From positions 1 to 61,460 of the forward strand of contig JAFUFO010000012.1 of NCBI GenBank assembly GCA_017469885.1: 61,460 bases of DNA, in the 5' to 3' direction. The notes below the pieces were generated by a model. The model was not told where the DNA came from, ran no database searches, and saw only the letters and a list, made by a program, of their open reading frames with translations. Position numbers and translations under genes: made by a program. This DNA is from Solobacterium sp. Lineage in GTDB: Bacteria; Bacillota_I; Bacilli_A; Erysipelotrichales; Erysipelotrichaceae. The stretch's first letter is position 1, and each line of letters opens with the position of its first letter. Below, piece by piece: positions 1 to 8,589 of the stretch.

Positions 1-54
1 ACAGGAGCCTGCTAATAAAATGTCAATGGGCTCTTAGCAGATTTCATTAGAAAG

Positions 55-126
55 TTGGTGATGCTTATACGGTTCACGACGAAAAGACCGAATGACCGGT
101 TTGGAGGAAAAATTGGTGATACTTAT
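55..126 (+). repeat. Imperfect 14-bp direct repeat in the IS110 3' flank
   Basis: TTGGTGATGCTTAT at 55-68 and TTGGTGATACTTAT at 113-126 differ at one base and lie 58 bp apart, the second just before the transposase stop. They may mark the element's end or the original target, but their role is unknown. Confidence 0.5.
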
Positions 127-128
127 GG

Positions 129-1352
129 TTAACTCTGAGACTGCTCTGTCTCAAGAGAACGCATGTATTCCTTGACTTTGCCGTAGTAGATGCGGAGGAA
201 CTTATTCGCACCGGCAGTCATATACACGTAGTAAGGCTTGCCTTCAGAACGTTTCTTATCAAGAAACTTGTAGACCGGATCGTCGGACGGCATTTTCTGA
301 ATTAGTGTACTCATGATCTGAAACAGTGTTTTTCTTAGCCGTGCCGGTCCGCACTTTGAGGCGGGAACACTCTTGGAGTTGCGCTGTCCGGAATCATCCT
401 TTCCGGGATCCACACCCGCGAAAGCAGTGAGCGCTTCCCGGTGTGTGAATCGCATGATGTCGCCGATCTCTGCCATGAGCTGCGGACCGAATGTAGGACC
501 TACTCCGTACATACTCATAACGACTGAGTATTCAGGAAGCTGGGAGGCAAGTTCATTCATGTCTGAACGGAGCGTCTCAACATGTTCTGATTCAAGATTA
601 AGCTGCTTGATACTGAACTGGATCAGCTGCTTGTATCCTTCTTCTTTCGGGAATACAGCTACGAGTTCTTTGGCGGCGTTGTAGATCTCATCTGCTTTGG
701 ATTCACTGTACTGATAACCATGTCGCTTACAGAAGGCCATATAACGGTCTCTGAAGGCATTGAGGGTCAGCTTGCGTACACAGTCCACATGCCAGAAGGA
801 ATAAGCGAAATCGACCCATTTCTCACTGCCGTCGCTACGGACGGGTGAATCAAACAGAGTGTTGACACCCGGGTATGTGTTATCGAGAAGTGAGATCAGG
901 TTTGTCTTGGCGGCGGTCTTCTGTTTCATGAAGAAGTCGAACTGTGCATTCATGGTTTTCAGTTGTTCACGCTTGGCATCCATACCTGAATACTCTTGGA
1001 GTCTGTCCCAGTTGTCAAGTGTGTAACGGGCGATCTTCTTAGCGTCTGCCGGGTCTGTCTTGACATTGCGGATCGTGTTGTTTCCGAAATTCTTGATCAG
1101 GTGCGGATTGACCGCTGACACAAAGATTCCGGCACGACGAAGCACTTCAACGATTGGCCGGTGATATGGACCGGTACATTCCATGACTGCCCTTGTCTCA
1201 CCATCAAGCGACTTGATGAATGATGACAGTTCCTTAAGTTCGCTCTGCTTGTGATACACATCGAAGGGCTTACGAACTACGACACCGCCGGACTGCAGGA
1301 CCGCAACGGTGCTTCTGCCTTTTGAAACATCGATTCCTACTGCGTTCAACAT
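129..1352 (-). CDS. IS110-family transposase (DEDD recombinase)
   Basis: 407 residues, the usual size for the family. The N-terminal half has the RuvC-like DEDD fold: GIDVSKGRS (first Asp at residue 8), VMECTGPYHRP (Glu) and KTDPADAKKIARY (two Asp). The C-terminal Transposase_20 part shows MYGVGPTFGPQLMAEIGD, AFAGVDPGKDDSGQ and the ASKCGPARLRKT segment that holds the catalytic serine in this family. All catalytic positions look present, so the enzyme may be active. A ribosome site (GGAGGATAATCAGT) precedes the ATG. In IS110 elements this protein recombines DNA guided by a structured RNA from the element's non-coding end. Confidence 0.95.
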   Translation of the reverse strand: MLNAVGIDVSKGRSTVAVLQSGGVVVRKPFDVYHKQSELKELSSFIKSLDGETRAVMECTGPYHRPIVEVLRRAGIFVSAVNPHLIKNFGNNTIRNVKTDPADAKKIARYTLDNWDRLQEYSGMDAKREQLKTMNAQFDFFMKQKTAAKTNLISLLDNTYPGVNTLFDSPVRSDGSEKWVDFAYSFWHVDCVRKLTLNAFRDRYMAFCKRHGYQYSESKADEIYNAAKELVAVFPKEEGYKQLIQFSIKQLNLESEHVETLRSDMNELASQLPEYSVVMSMYGVGPTFGPQLMAEIGDIMRFTHREALTAFAGVDPGKDDSGQRNSKSVPASKCGPARLRKTLFQIMSTLIQKMPSDDPVYKFLDKKRSEGKPYYVYMTAGANKFLRIYYGKVKEYMRSLETEQSQS

Positions 1353-1625
1353 ACTGATTATCCTCCATGAGTTGAATGTGCAATGGTACCAGCGTTAACT
1401 CATTGCCTATTCAATCTCCTGGGGTATCACGCGAACGCATGCAAGAATCATGGTTCAACCTGCATAAATCGAACGACTGCGAATGAATGGCTGGCTGACT
1501 GGCTCCTGTGCGGACGCAATATGGTCCAAGAATAAACCCGTCACACCAATGCCAGTTCATTCTAACAGTTACAGCAATGAGAGGATGTATGCATGGCTGG
1601 CTGTCATGTACTACACCCTGCGTTT
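1353..1625 (-). ncRNA. Candidate IS110 bridge RNA region
   Basis: This roughly 270-bp stretch upstream of the transposase start has no credible gene. Established knowledge: elements of the IS110 group proper express a bridge RNA from the non-coding left end, upstream of the recombinase; the IS1111 group uses the other end. Position and length fit. The RNA would be read on the minus strand toward the transposase. I could not fold it or identify the target and donor loops, so this is inference from position only. Confidence 0.3.
1487..1603 (+). repeat. ATGGCTGGCTG direct repeat in the IS110 5' flank
   Basis: The 11-mer ATGGCTGGCTG occurs at 1487-1497 and again at 1593-1603, 106 bp apart, inside the non-coding flank. 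It could be a matching pair of guide or end segments of the element, or chance. Confidence 0.4.
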
Positions 1626-1647
1626 ATATAGTAGGAGAATAAATAGT

Positions 1648-2025
1648 ATGAACAGTGAAAAGACATGGGAAGCTCTCAATCTGCGTATTCTGCACATAGG
1701 CATCAACGCGGACGGCGACGAGGATGCGCATCGTCTGGCAGAACAGTTTGACACACTGTTCGGCTTCACACCGAACGAAAACGACCTGTCGATCTTCTCC
1801 TCCCCGCTGATCGAGATCATGAAGAATGACGGTCCGGGAGAGAAGGGACACATCGCGATCGGCTGCGACAACCTCGAAGAGGCATATGCCTGCCTGAGCG
1901 CGCGCGGACTTCATAAGGATGAAGCGCTTACCGCAAAGTATGATCCCGTCGGCGCAAACCGCGTCATCTACTTTGAAGAACAGATCGGCGGTTTTGCCTT
2001 CCATCTCAAGGAATATCCGAAGTAA
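1648..2025 (+). CDS. Stand-alone VOC (glyoxalase-fold) domain protein
   Basis: 125 residues. The sequence (LRILHIGINADGDEDAHRL, then GHIAIGCDNLEEAYACLSAR, then FEEQIGGFAFHLKEYPK) closely resembles the C-terminal VOC domain found fused to 2-keto-3-deoxy-6-phosphogluconate aldolase in many Bacillota. Here no aldolase domain is attached, and the DNA upstream is the IS110 flank. Either it is a genuine one-domain gene or what remains after the IS separated it from its partner. I chose the ATG at 1648 because GTAGGAGAAT lies just upstream; the frame is open upstream to 1483 but through IS flank DNA. Function is unassigned. Confidence 0.75.
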   Translation: MNSEKTWEALNLRILHIGINADGDEDAHRLAEQFDTLFGFTPNENDLSIFSSPLIEIMKNDGPGEKGHIAIGCDNLEEAYACLSARGLHKDEALTAKYDPVGANRVIYFEEQIGGFAFHLKEYPK

Positions 2026-2035
2026 TCCGTTATGA

Positions 2036-2066
2036 AAAAACAGGTTCTGATCAGAACCTGTTTTTA
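2036..2066. terminator. Bidirectional intrinsic terminator
   Basis: ACAGGTTCTG and CAGAACCTGT form a tight hairpin with a T-run on each strand, between two convergent genes. Confidence 0.9.
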
Positions 2067-2082
2067 TCTGCCGCATGTACTA

Positions 2083-2484
2083 CTACGCATGTTTTGTATT
2101 CGTATCGATGGAATCGCGGAATACATAGTAGCGCTGATAAAGAAATTCGAGGACAAAGTTCAATAACATATTCCCGATGGTGACGATGTATTCATTGATG
2201 CCCATGCCGGTCATAAAGTGCTCGATCCAGGTGGATGCCGGAACGAAGACCGCATAGAACAGTGCTACTTTTAACATCGCGGACGGCACATCCGCTGCCG
2301 ACTGGAAGGTATACTTCCGGTTCAGAGTAAAGTTCCAGACAACGGAAAGCACCAAGGCAACCATATAGGACAGCCAGTACGGCCAGTGAAGCAGTTCGTT
2401 GAAGAGGGTAAAGGAGCCAAGTTCAATGAGACCGGCGCTCGCCGAGATCAGGGCAAATTTGAGAAATCGGAAAAATTCTTTCAT
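2083..2484 (-). CDS. GtrA-like family membrane protein
   Basis: 133 residues with four predicted membrane segments, the GtrA/PF04138 pattern: FLKFALISASAGLIELGSF, YWLSYMVALVLSVVWNFTLN, a segment around ALFYAVFVPAS and a last one around VTIGNMLLNFVLEF. The signature NFTLNRKYTF after the second helix is typical (WNFxxNRxxVF). Family members are thought to move or flip lipid-linked sugars for cell-surface glycans. The ATG at 2484 is chosen because GAGGAT lies just upstream; the longer frame to 2679 runs over the divergent gene's promoter. No glycosyltransferase partner sits next to it. Confidence 0.85.
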   Translation of the reverse strand: MKEFFRFLKFALISASAGLIELGSFTLFNELLHWPYWLSYMVALVLSVVWNFTLNRKYTFQSAADVPSAMLKVALFYAVFVPASTWIEHFMTGMGINEYIVTIGNMLLNFVLEFLYQRYYVFRDSIDTNTKHA

Positions 2485-2653
2485 ATATCGATATCCTCGC
2501 TGTGCATACAAGGATACCACCGATTCCTGAAAAATGCGCACCGGAAAGCCAGCCGTACATGAGGAACCGGATGATTTTGTCTGCGGAATCCATTTGCGCA
2601 TCAGGCAGAGCGTATAATAAACATAAAGAAACAACAGAGGGGACAGACGGCAG

Positions 2654-3325
2654 ATGGATAACAACGATAACATCGGCACCTATGTGCTGGAAACACTGAA
2701 GAAACGCTATGAAGTAACGGAGAAAGACATCGGAAGCGACAGAAAACTCGATAAGGGTCTGATGCACTTTACGGTACGGAGCTTTGACATCACCGGCCTT
2801 GGCACATTATGCCTTCTGAATATGAAGGGAATGTTCGGTCTGATGAAGATGGAGACCATTGTGCTTTCATGTGTCACAAAGGATGTCCCGTTATTGAATA
2901 TTGATACGATCAGCGCAATGGGCAGTACCACCCGGATGACGGAACTGTATGATACGCGGATCGGAAAGAAGGATACCGAACTCGAAAACGCCTGTCAGGC
3001 GATCAAAGACGGCGACCGGGATATCCCGGATTATCCTTCCGGCGAACACTGGTACGACTATATGTGCATGGCCTGCAGCTACAGAAAAAAGTCAAAGGGA
3101 AATGATCTCCGGATGAAAACCTCATGCATGAAATACTTTGATGCATATATGAAGGAAGTGGAGCGGGCAGAGGACTGTGATCCTGCCGCAAAGACCGCCG
3201 CAAACCGTGTTCTTCCGCAGGGTTTGCTCGATCACGGCGGACCTGCCGTGGACCAGGTGCGGAAACTCTTCGGCGATGAAACGACATCGCGTCTGGTGCT
3301 TTCCCATATGTACGGCGTGCAGTGA
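2654..3325 (+). CDS. Conserved-looking cytoplasmic protein of unknown function
   Basis: 223 residues with no signal peptide or membrane helix. The central part (GLGTLCLLNMKGMFGLMKME, then VPLLNIDTISAMG, then MTELYDTR) is hydrophobic and fold-like. A Cys-rich stretch follows (MCMACSYRKKSK, TSCMKYFD). The C-terminal half is helical and charged. The AGAGGGG ribosome site at 2636-2642 supports the ATG at 2654. I do not recognise the family with confidence and give no function. It reads away from the GtrA-like gene and is followed after about 90 bp by the metal exporter. Confidence 0.75.
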   Translation: MDNNDNIGTYVLETLKKRYEVTEKDIGSDRKLDKGLMHFTVRSFDITGLGTLCLLNMKGMFGLMKMETIVLSCVTKDVPLLNIDTISAMGSTTRMTELYDTRIGKKDTELENACQAIKDGDRDIPDYPSGEHWYDYMCMACSYRKKSKGNDLRMKTSCMKYFDAYMKEVERAEDCDPAAKTAANRVLPQGLLDHGGPAVDQVRKLFGDETTSRLVLSHMYGVQ

Positions 3326-3418
3326 TAAAACTGCATGCATTATCTGCGGTTTTTCCTGCATGGGAAACGACAGAACAGTACGATAACGAAATAAAACAGT
3401 GTATTTTTAAAGAGAACC

Positions 3419-4525
3419 ATGAACCGGAATGAAGCAATCATAAGAACCAGTGCAGTTGGCATCGCCGGCAATCTTCTGCTGGCGGTTTTCAAACTGATTG
3501 CCGGAACTGCCGCGAATTCGGTGTCGATCATCACCGACGCCATAAACAACATTGCGGACGGCATGTCTTCTCTCGTAACGATCATCGGAACACGGCTTTC
3601 CGAAAAAGAACCGGATAAAGAACATCCGTTCGGCTACGGACGGATTGAATACCTTTCTTCCCTGATCATCGGTCTGCTTATCACATATGCTGGCTTTGAT
3701 GCGCTGCGCACGTCCGTACTGCGCATTATTCATCCCGAACCGGTGGAGTATTCCGCAGTGACCATGATCGTCGTTGCGGCAGGTGTGCTCATTAAAGTGA
3801 TGATCGGTCTCTATACGAAACGAAGGGGAGAAGAACTGTCCTCTCAGCCGCTGATCGCTTCGGGCATCGATGCGCTGAATGATTCGATTGGCTCGGCCGC
3901 AATCTTTCTTGCGGCGATCATCTATCTCATGTCGGGTTATGCGATTGAAGCCTGGATCGGCATCGCAATTTCCCTGCTCATCATGAAAAACGGAATTGTG
4001 ACCCTGCGGGAAACCGCATCCGGCATCCTTGGCGAAGCACCGGATATAAAGCTTGCGGCTGCGGTGCGGAAGTCCATTCAGAGCTTTCCGGAGATCGACG
4101 GCGTGTATGACATTGCGATTCACAGTTACGGCAAGGAACGTCTGGTCGGTACTGCGCATATTGAAGTGTCGGATCAGCTGACGGTTGCCTGGATCGATAA
4201 TCTTCAGCGTGCGGTGATCCGCAAAGTAAAGGAAGATACGGGTGTGGAAATGATGGGACTGTCCATCTATGCCATCAATACACGCTCCGAGGCAACGATC
4301 GCAATCCGTGAAGCAGTGCGCAATATCGTACGGAATACAGAAGGCGGGAAAGAGATGCACGGCTTCTATATCGACCTTGTGGATAAGACGATGAACTTTG
4401 AGGCGGTACTTGAATTCGGAGTACGAAGTATGGAATCCTTCCGGACAGAACTGCTGGAAAAGGTAAAGAAGGCATATCCGGAATACGATATCCAGATCAA
4501 TGTGCTTCACGATTTTACGGAATGA
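3419..4525 (+). CDS. Cation diffusion facilitator (CDF) metal exporter, MntE-like
   Basis: 368 residues. An N-terminal six-helix domain is followed by a cytoplasmic ferredoxin-like dimerisation domain (about residues 205-368). The family signature HPFGYGRIEYLS is present. The metal site reads NNIAD (N-x-x-x-D) in helix 2 and DALND (D-x-x-x-D) in helix 5, in place of the HxxxD pairs of zinc exporters. That combination is associated with manganese exporters such as streptococcal MntE, so Mn2+ efflux is the best guess; Fe2+ is possible. The ATG at 3419 follows AAAGAGA. The gene is probably transcribed alone and ends at a clear terminator. Confidence 0.88.
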   Translation: MNRNEAIIRTSAVGIAGNLLLAVFKLIAGTAANSVSIITDAINNIADGMSSLVTIIGTRLSEKEPDKEHPFGYGRIEYLSSLIIGLLITYAGFDALRTSVLRIIHPEPVEYSAVTMIVVAAGVLIKVMIGLYTKRRGEELSSQPLIASGIDALNDSIGSAAIFLAAIIYLMSGYAIEAWIGIAISLLIMKNGIVTLRETASGILGEAPDIKLAAAVRKSIQSFPEIDGVYDIAIHSYGKERLVGTAHIEVSDQLTVAWIDNLQRAVIRKVKEDTGVEMMGLSIYAINTRSEATIAIREAVRNIVRNTEGGKEMHGFYIDLVDKTMNFEAVLEFGVRSMESFRTELLEKVKKAYPEYDIQINVLHDFTE

Positions 4526-4534
4526 CATACGCAT

Positions 4535-4563
4535 GACAGCTCCCACACGGAGCTGTTTTTTCG
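4535..4563 (+). terminator. Intrinsic terminator after the CDF exporter
   Basis: ACAGCTCC and GGAGCTGT arms with a short loop and a T6 run. Confidence 0.9.
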
Positions 4564-4678
4564 TGAAAACGTGTACGTATACTATAATCATAAGGAAGGA
4601 AATCATAACCGCGGTCTGCGGCTGTTTTAACAGACTATAAAAAATAATAAACATCTTCTGAGGAAGGAGGTTTTTTAC

Positions 4679-7393
4679 ATGGCTGATGTCACGAAAAACC
4701 GGACGGCTGTCATCACAATAACCGGGACAGGAGTTCTGGCATTTCTGCTGTCGGGGACAGCGCTCTGGATGGGACGCAGCGCCCGGCAGGATACCGAATC
4801 GGTTGTCCGTTCCGTCAGTGATCTTTATCTGGATGAGCTCGCCGGCCGCCGCAAACAGGTCGTTGAGCACAACCTTGCGGAAAAGGCGCAGACCTTTGAA
4901 ACGGCGGTTGCCCTGATGACAGAAGACGACCGCACCGACCGTGAACATATGATGGCTTACCAGTCACGCATGGAGCGTCTGCTTCGGCTTGATAAATTTT
5001 CATTTGTGGATGAGGACGGTCTGATCTACAGTTCCGCAGGCTATGAAGCAAACATTGCGGAATATGCGTTTGATCCGCATTCACTCCGGGGACCGGAGGT
5101 TTCGGTTTACGGCCTTGGCGGAGACAGTCCGGATGTCATTATCGCCGTGCCGGCAGATATCATCTTCCAGGGTAAAAAACTCACGGCGGGAATCATCGGA
5201 ATGGACATGGAGGAGATGCTGGAAGGCACTTCCATGACGACAAACACCGATGACACCACCTTCTGCAATCTCTATACCCGAAGCGGAACCGCACTTACCA
5301 ATGCGGTGCTGGGCGGACTAGCGCAGGAAGATAATCTGCTGGATGCCATGAAGAATGCATCCTTCGAATCACCGTATACCTATGCTTTGTTTGCGGACGA
5401 ATTTAAAAACGGAACCCGCGGTTCGGTGTCCTTTACCTACAACGGCATCCGGGAGACGCTGGCGTATATTCCGATTACCGGGACGGACTGGCAGCTGACC
5501 TATCTGATCCGTGAAAGTGTCATCAGTGAGCGTATCTCACATATCTCGAAAGCTGCGGTTACCCGCAGTATCGTGCAGCTGATTCTAACGGTGGCGGCGA
5601 TGCTTGGAATGTTTGCCTTTATCCTTGATCAGATCCGGCAGTCCGCAAAACTGCAGGCGGAGAAGGAGAAGACCGATACGGAAAACCGGATCAAGCAGGA
5701 AGAACTGACCCGGCGTCTTGAACTCAATGAGAAACTGCTGGAAGAAGAACGGGCAAGAAAACAGCAGGAAAACCTGATTGCGGCACTCTCATCCGACTAC
5801 TGGAGTGTTTATTACCTTAACCTCGATACAGACATGGGAATCTGTTATCAGCCCCATGGAGATCTGGACGGCACCGGCCTGAAAGCCGGGGAACACTTCC
5901 ATTACAAGAACACAGTCACAGACTATGCGAATTCCTATGTCACAGAGAGCTTCCGTGATGCCTTCCTGCAGTTTGTTCAGCCGGAGAATGTGAAGAAACA
6001 GCTTGAATCCAGCCGTGTGACGGCATTTACCTATCTGGTGAACCGGCATGGCCGCGAGCGTTATGAAACGGTCCGTTTCGCAGATCCCCGTCAGCCGGAG
6101 AAGCGGGATGGAACACCGGTGAGCGATGTCAGCGCATGCTTTGCGGATACGGATGCGGAGACGAGAAAGAACGCCGCACAGAACCAGGCGCTCAGTGATG
6201 CGCTGAATGCGGCGAAGGAAGCATCCGGCGCAAAGACCGCCTTCCTGTCCAACATGAGCCATGAGATCCGGACACCGATGAATGCGATCATCGGCCTCGA
6301 TACGATTGCCCTGAACGATCCGGAAACACCGGAAAAGACCAGGGAGTATCTTACCCGGATCAGAGGATCTGCCGAACACCTGCTAAGCCTGATCAATGAC
6401 ATTCTGGACATGTCACGTATTGAATCCGGGCGGATGGTGCTGCGAAGAGAACCGTTCTCGCTTCCGGAATTGCTGGAAACCATCAGCGCAATGTTCAGTG
6501 CGCAGTGTCATGACCGGGGCATTGATTACCAATGCCGCATCATCGGAGATATGGATGAGTCCTATGTCGGTGACAGTATGAAACTGCGCCAGGTGCTGAT
6601 CAATATCCTTGGAAATGCGGTGAAATTCACATCAGAAGGCAGTGTCACGCTCGAAGTGAAACGGGTTGCGCAGTTTGACGGAAAGTCCACGATTCAGTTT
6701 ACTGTTACCGATACCGGCATCGGGATGAGTGAAGAATTTCTGCCCGGAATCTTTGAGGCATTCCATCAGGAGGACAACGCAGTGAGCGGACCTTACGGCA
6801 GTTCCGGACTTGGCCTTGCGATCACGAAGCGTATTGTAGAAATGATGAACGGACATATTGAAGTGTCCAGCGCAAAGGGCGCAGGATCGGTCTTTACCGT
6901 GACCGTCACGCTTGATGACGGAAAGACGGAAACCGCGGAAGGAATGCGGGAAACGGATTTGAATGACCATCCTGCAGAGGCCGGCCTGGAAACCGCCGCG
7001 CATCTTGCGGGACGCAGAGTTCTGCTTGCGGAAGATGTCGCAGTCAATGCGGAGATCATGGAAACGATACTTCAGATGCGGGATGTCAGAACCGAGATTG
7101 CCGGAAACGGCAGACTTGCGGTGGAGAAGTTCGCCGCAAGCGAACCTGGTTATTATGATGCGGTGCTCATGGATGTGCGGATGCCGGAGATGGACGGTCT
7201 TACGGCGGCACGGGCAATCCGGGCCATGGAGCGGGAAGACGCCGCGCGGGTTCCGATCATTGCGCTTACTGCCAATGCATTTGACGAAGATGTTCAGCGC
7301 AGCCTGCAGGCAGGGATGAGTGCGCATCTTTCCAAGCCGGTTCAGCCGGATGCGCTGTTTGAAACGCTGGAACGCCTGATCAGAGAATCATGA
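4679..7393 (+). CDS. Hybrid sensor histidine kinase/response regulator
   Basis: 904 residues, membrane-anchored. Transmembrane helices at about 11-31 and 297-317 enclose an extracytoplasmic sensor of about 260 residues, probably Cache-like. A coiled coil (about 320-365) and a PAS-like region follow, then HisKA with SHEIRTPMNAI (phospho-acceptor His at about 528), HATPase_c with NILGNAVKFT (N box, about 642), DTGIGM and SSGLGLAI, and a C-terminal receiver with VLMDVRMPEMDG (Asp at about 832) and LSKPVQP. All catalytic residues appear intact. It has no cognate regulator or HPt protein nearby, so its output partner is elsewhere. GGAAGGAGGT precedes the ATG. The ligand is unknown. Confidence 0.93.
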   Translation: MADVTKNRTAVITITGTGVLAFLLSGTALWMGRSARQDTESVVRSVSDLYLDELAGRRKQVVEHNLAEKAQTFETAVALMTEDDRTDREHMMAYQSRMERLLRLDKFSFVDEDGLIYSSAGYEANIAEYAFDPHSLRGPEVSVYGLGGDSPDVIIAVPADIIFQGKKLTAGIIGMDMEEMLEGTSMTTNTDDTTFCNLYTRSGTALTNAVLGGLAQEDNLLDAMKNASFESPYTYALFADEFKNGTRGSVSFTYNGIRETLAYIPITGTDWQLTYLIRESVISERISHISKAAVTRSIVQLILTVAAMLGMFAFILDQIRQSAKLQAEKEKTDTENRIKQEELTRRLELNEKLLEEERARKQQENLIAALSSDYWSVYYLNLDTDMGICYQPHGDLDGTGLKAGEHFHYKNTVTDYANSYVTESFRDAFLQFVQPENVKKQLESSRVTAFTYLVNRHGRERYETVRFADPRQPEKRDGTPVSDVSACFADTDAETRKNAAQNQALSDALNAAKEASGAKTAFLSNMSHEIRTPMNAIIGLDTIALNDPETPEKTREYLTRIRGSAEHLLSLINDILDMSRIESGRMVLRREPFSLPELLETISAMFSAQCHDRGIDYQCRIIGDMDESYVGDSMKLRQVLINILGNAVKFTSEGSVTLEVKRVAQFDGKSTIQFTVTDTGIGMSEEFLPGIFEAFHQEDNAVSGPYGSSGLGLAITKRIVEMMNGHIEVSSAKGAGSVFTVTVTLDDGKTETAEGMRETDLNDHPAEAGLETAAHLAGRRVLLAEDVAVNAEIMETILQMRDVRTEIAGNGRLAVEKFAASEPGYYDAVLMDVRMPEMDGLTAARAIRAMEREDAARVPIIALTANAFDEDVQRSLQAGMSAHLSKPVQPDALFETLERLIRES

Positions 7394-7445
7394 CATGAAC
7401 GGAATCTGTTCAGATTCCGCACAATACGATATAGTATTGAAACCT

Positions 7446-7931
7446 ATGAAACTGATACTGTTATCGGATTCCCATTTTAATGAGGATGCCCTGAACCTTG
7501 TGAAAGAGAAATACCGTGATGCGGACCTCTTTGTCCATTGCGGGGACTGTCTGCTTACCCCGGAACGGATGAAGGGATTTCTGACAGTGGCCGGCAATCT
7601 TGATGATGCGCGGATGTTTCCCATGGAAGAGACCCTGCAGATCGGGGCACATCATATTCTGATCAAACATGGGCATGATGTGATTTCCGGTTCCTCACCG
7701 GATTACCGTGCACTTGCGGCTTATGCGAAGGAGAAGGGGTTCAATACCGTATTCTTCGGACATACACATACGTACTGCGACCGCAACGTGGACGGCATCC
7801 GTCTTCTGAATCCGGGATCGGTATGGAAAAACCGGGATGAAACCCCGGCATGCCTGATGGAACTGAAGATCACCGATACCGCCATTCAGGCAGTGCGGGT
7901 CAATCTCATCGAACTGAAATTCCGGAAATGA
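7446..7931 (+). CDS. YfcE/MJ0936-family metallophosphoesterase
   Basis: 161 residues. The calcineurin-like motifs are in order: LLSDSHFN (D-x-H), VHCGDC (GD), VAGNLD (GNxD), IKHGHD (GH) and FFGHTHTY (GHTH). The family hydrolyses phosphodiesters with Mn2+; the natural substrate is usually unclear. The ATG at 7446 has no Shine-Dalgarno sequence. Instead a TATAGT box ends 10 bp upstream, so the transcript may be leaderless. The frame is open upstream to 7395, but that stretch is a hairpin (7399-7416) just after the kinase stop. Confidence 0.9.
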   Translation: MKLILLSDSHFNEDALNLVKEKYRDADLFVHCGDCLLTPERMKGFLTVAGNLDDARMFPMEETLQIGAHHILIKHGHDVISGSSPDYRALAAYAKEKGFNTVFFGHTHTYCDRNVDGIRLLNPGSVWKNRDETPACLMELKITDTAIQAVRVNLIELKFRK

Positions 7932-7954
7932 CCGGAACTGCAATGTGTGATATG

Positions 7955-7998
7955 AAAAACGACCAGGTGTGATCCTGCAGGATCGTTCCCGGTCGTTT
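7955..7998. terminator. Bidirectional terminator between convergent genes
   Basis: AAAACGACC and GGTCGTTTC arms enclose a second small palindrome (GATCCTGCAGGATC). Confidence 0.75.
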
Positions 7999-8019
7999 CA
8001 GATGGCTGTTCAGGCGTGA

Positions 8020-8502
8020 TTATTCTTTGAAGTTTTCGATATCGATAAACGGCATGTGTTCTCCGCACTTCACGCATGTCTCCGCGAAGGGGTCATTTTC
8101 CGCGCCGCACTTCGGACAGATGCGCACCGCCGCGGTATGATCCGGAAGCTTTGAGCCGCATTCCGGACAGTAGTTATTGTTCGCATCCGCCGCCTGTCCG
8201 CATTTCGGGCAGATCTTGAATTTGCGGAGTTCCTTTGTCTGGAGTGCCGTGATCATCCGGTCCCATTCCTTTGACTTCGTATCGAAATCCGGAATGGAAG
8301 TACGGTCGGTGGACGGTTCCGGCGCATCTTCGCCAAGCAGCTCTGACAGGCCGGCGGTGATGCCGTCTGCCGCATCATTCAGGGCGCCGACTGCCTTTTT
8401 CATGGTTTTGCCGTTCAGGATCTCACTGTCCATCAGGCTGTCCATTGTCTCTTCAAATTTGCTTTTCTTATCCTTTTGAAACAGATCATCCAGAATTCCC
8501 AT
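8020..8502 (-). CDS. Double zinc-ribbon protein
   Basis: 160 residues. The N-terminal half is helical and acidic (MGILDDLFQKDKKSKFEE). The C-terminal half has two zinc ribbons: ICPKCGQ with YCPECGSK (about 110-130), and ICPKCGA with TCVKCGEH (about 138-155). It is probably a small cytoplasmic metal-binding or protein-interaction factor of unknown role. The ATG at 8502 follows a strong AAGGAG. It is divergent from the alpha/beta hydrolase, sharing an 87-bp intergenic promoter region. Confidence 0.8.
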   Translation of the reverse strand: MGILDDLFQKDKKSKFEETMDSLMDSEILNGKTMKKAVGALNDAADGITAGLSELLGEDAPEPSTDRTSIPDFDTKSKEWDRMITALQTKELRKFKICPKCGQAADANNNYCPECGSKLPDHTAAVRICPKCGAENDPFAETCVKCGEHMPFIDIENFKE

Positions 8503-8589
8503 GGCGGTTGTCTCCTTGTCTTCACATATTATGTTACCTGTTTTCAAAGTGTGAGGCAGAATGAATCGCATCTATACTACAATTTCAGT

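Larger units (their letters stand above)
50..1640 (-). mobile_element. IS110-family insertion sequence, ends not resolved
   Basis: The transposase gene at 129-1352 is flanked by about 80-130 bp of non-coding DNA on its 3' side and about 290 bp on its 5' side before the next credible gene starts at 1648. IS110 elements lack conventional terminal inverted repeats and usually make no target duplication, so the boundaries given are approximate. Short repeats sit in both flanks (near 55/113 and 1487/1593). The long 5' flank is where elements of the IS110 group proper carry their left end and guide RNA. An empty-site comparison would define the ends. Confidence 0.5.

Noticed and set aside
1483-1647. 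Upstream extension of the VOC gene
   Set aside because: It lies in IS110 flank DNA, and GTAGGAGAAT directly precedes the ATG at 1648.
3407-4948. 513-codon minus-strand frame across the CDF gene and the kinase start
   Set aside because: It runs over two clear genes and a terminator; its product is Arg/His/Cys-rich and unlike a protein.
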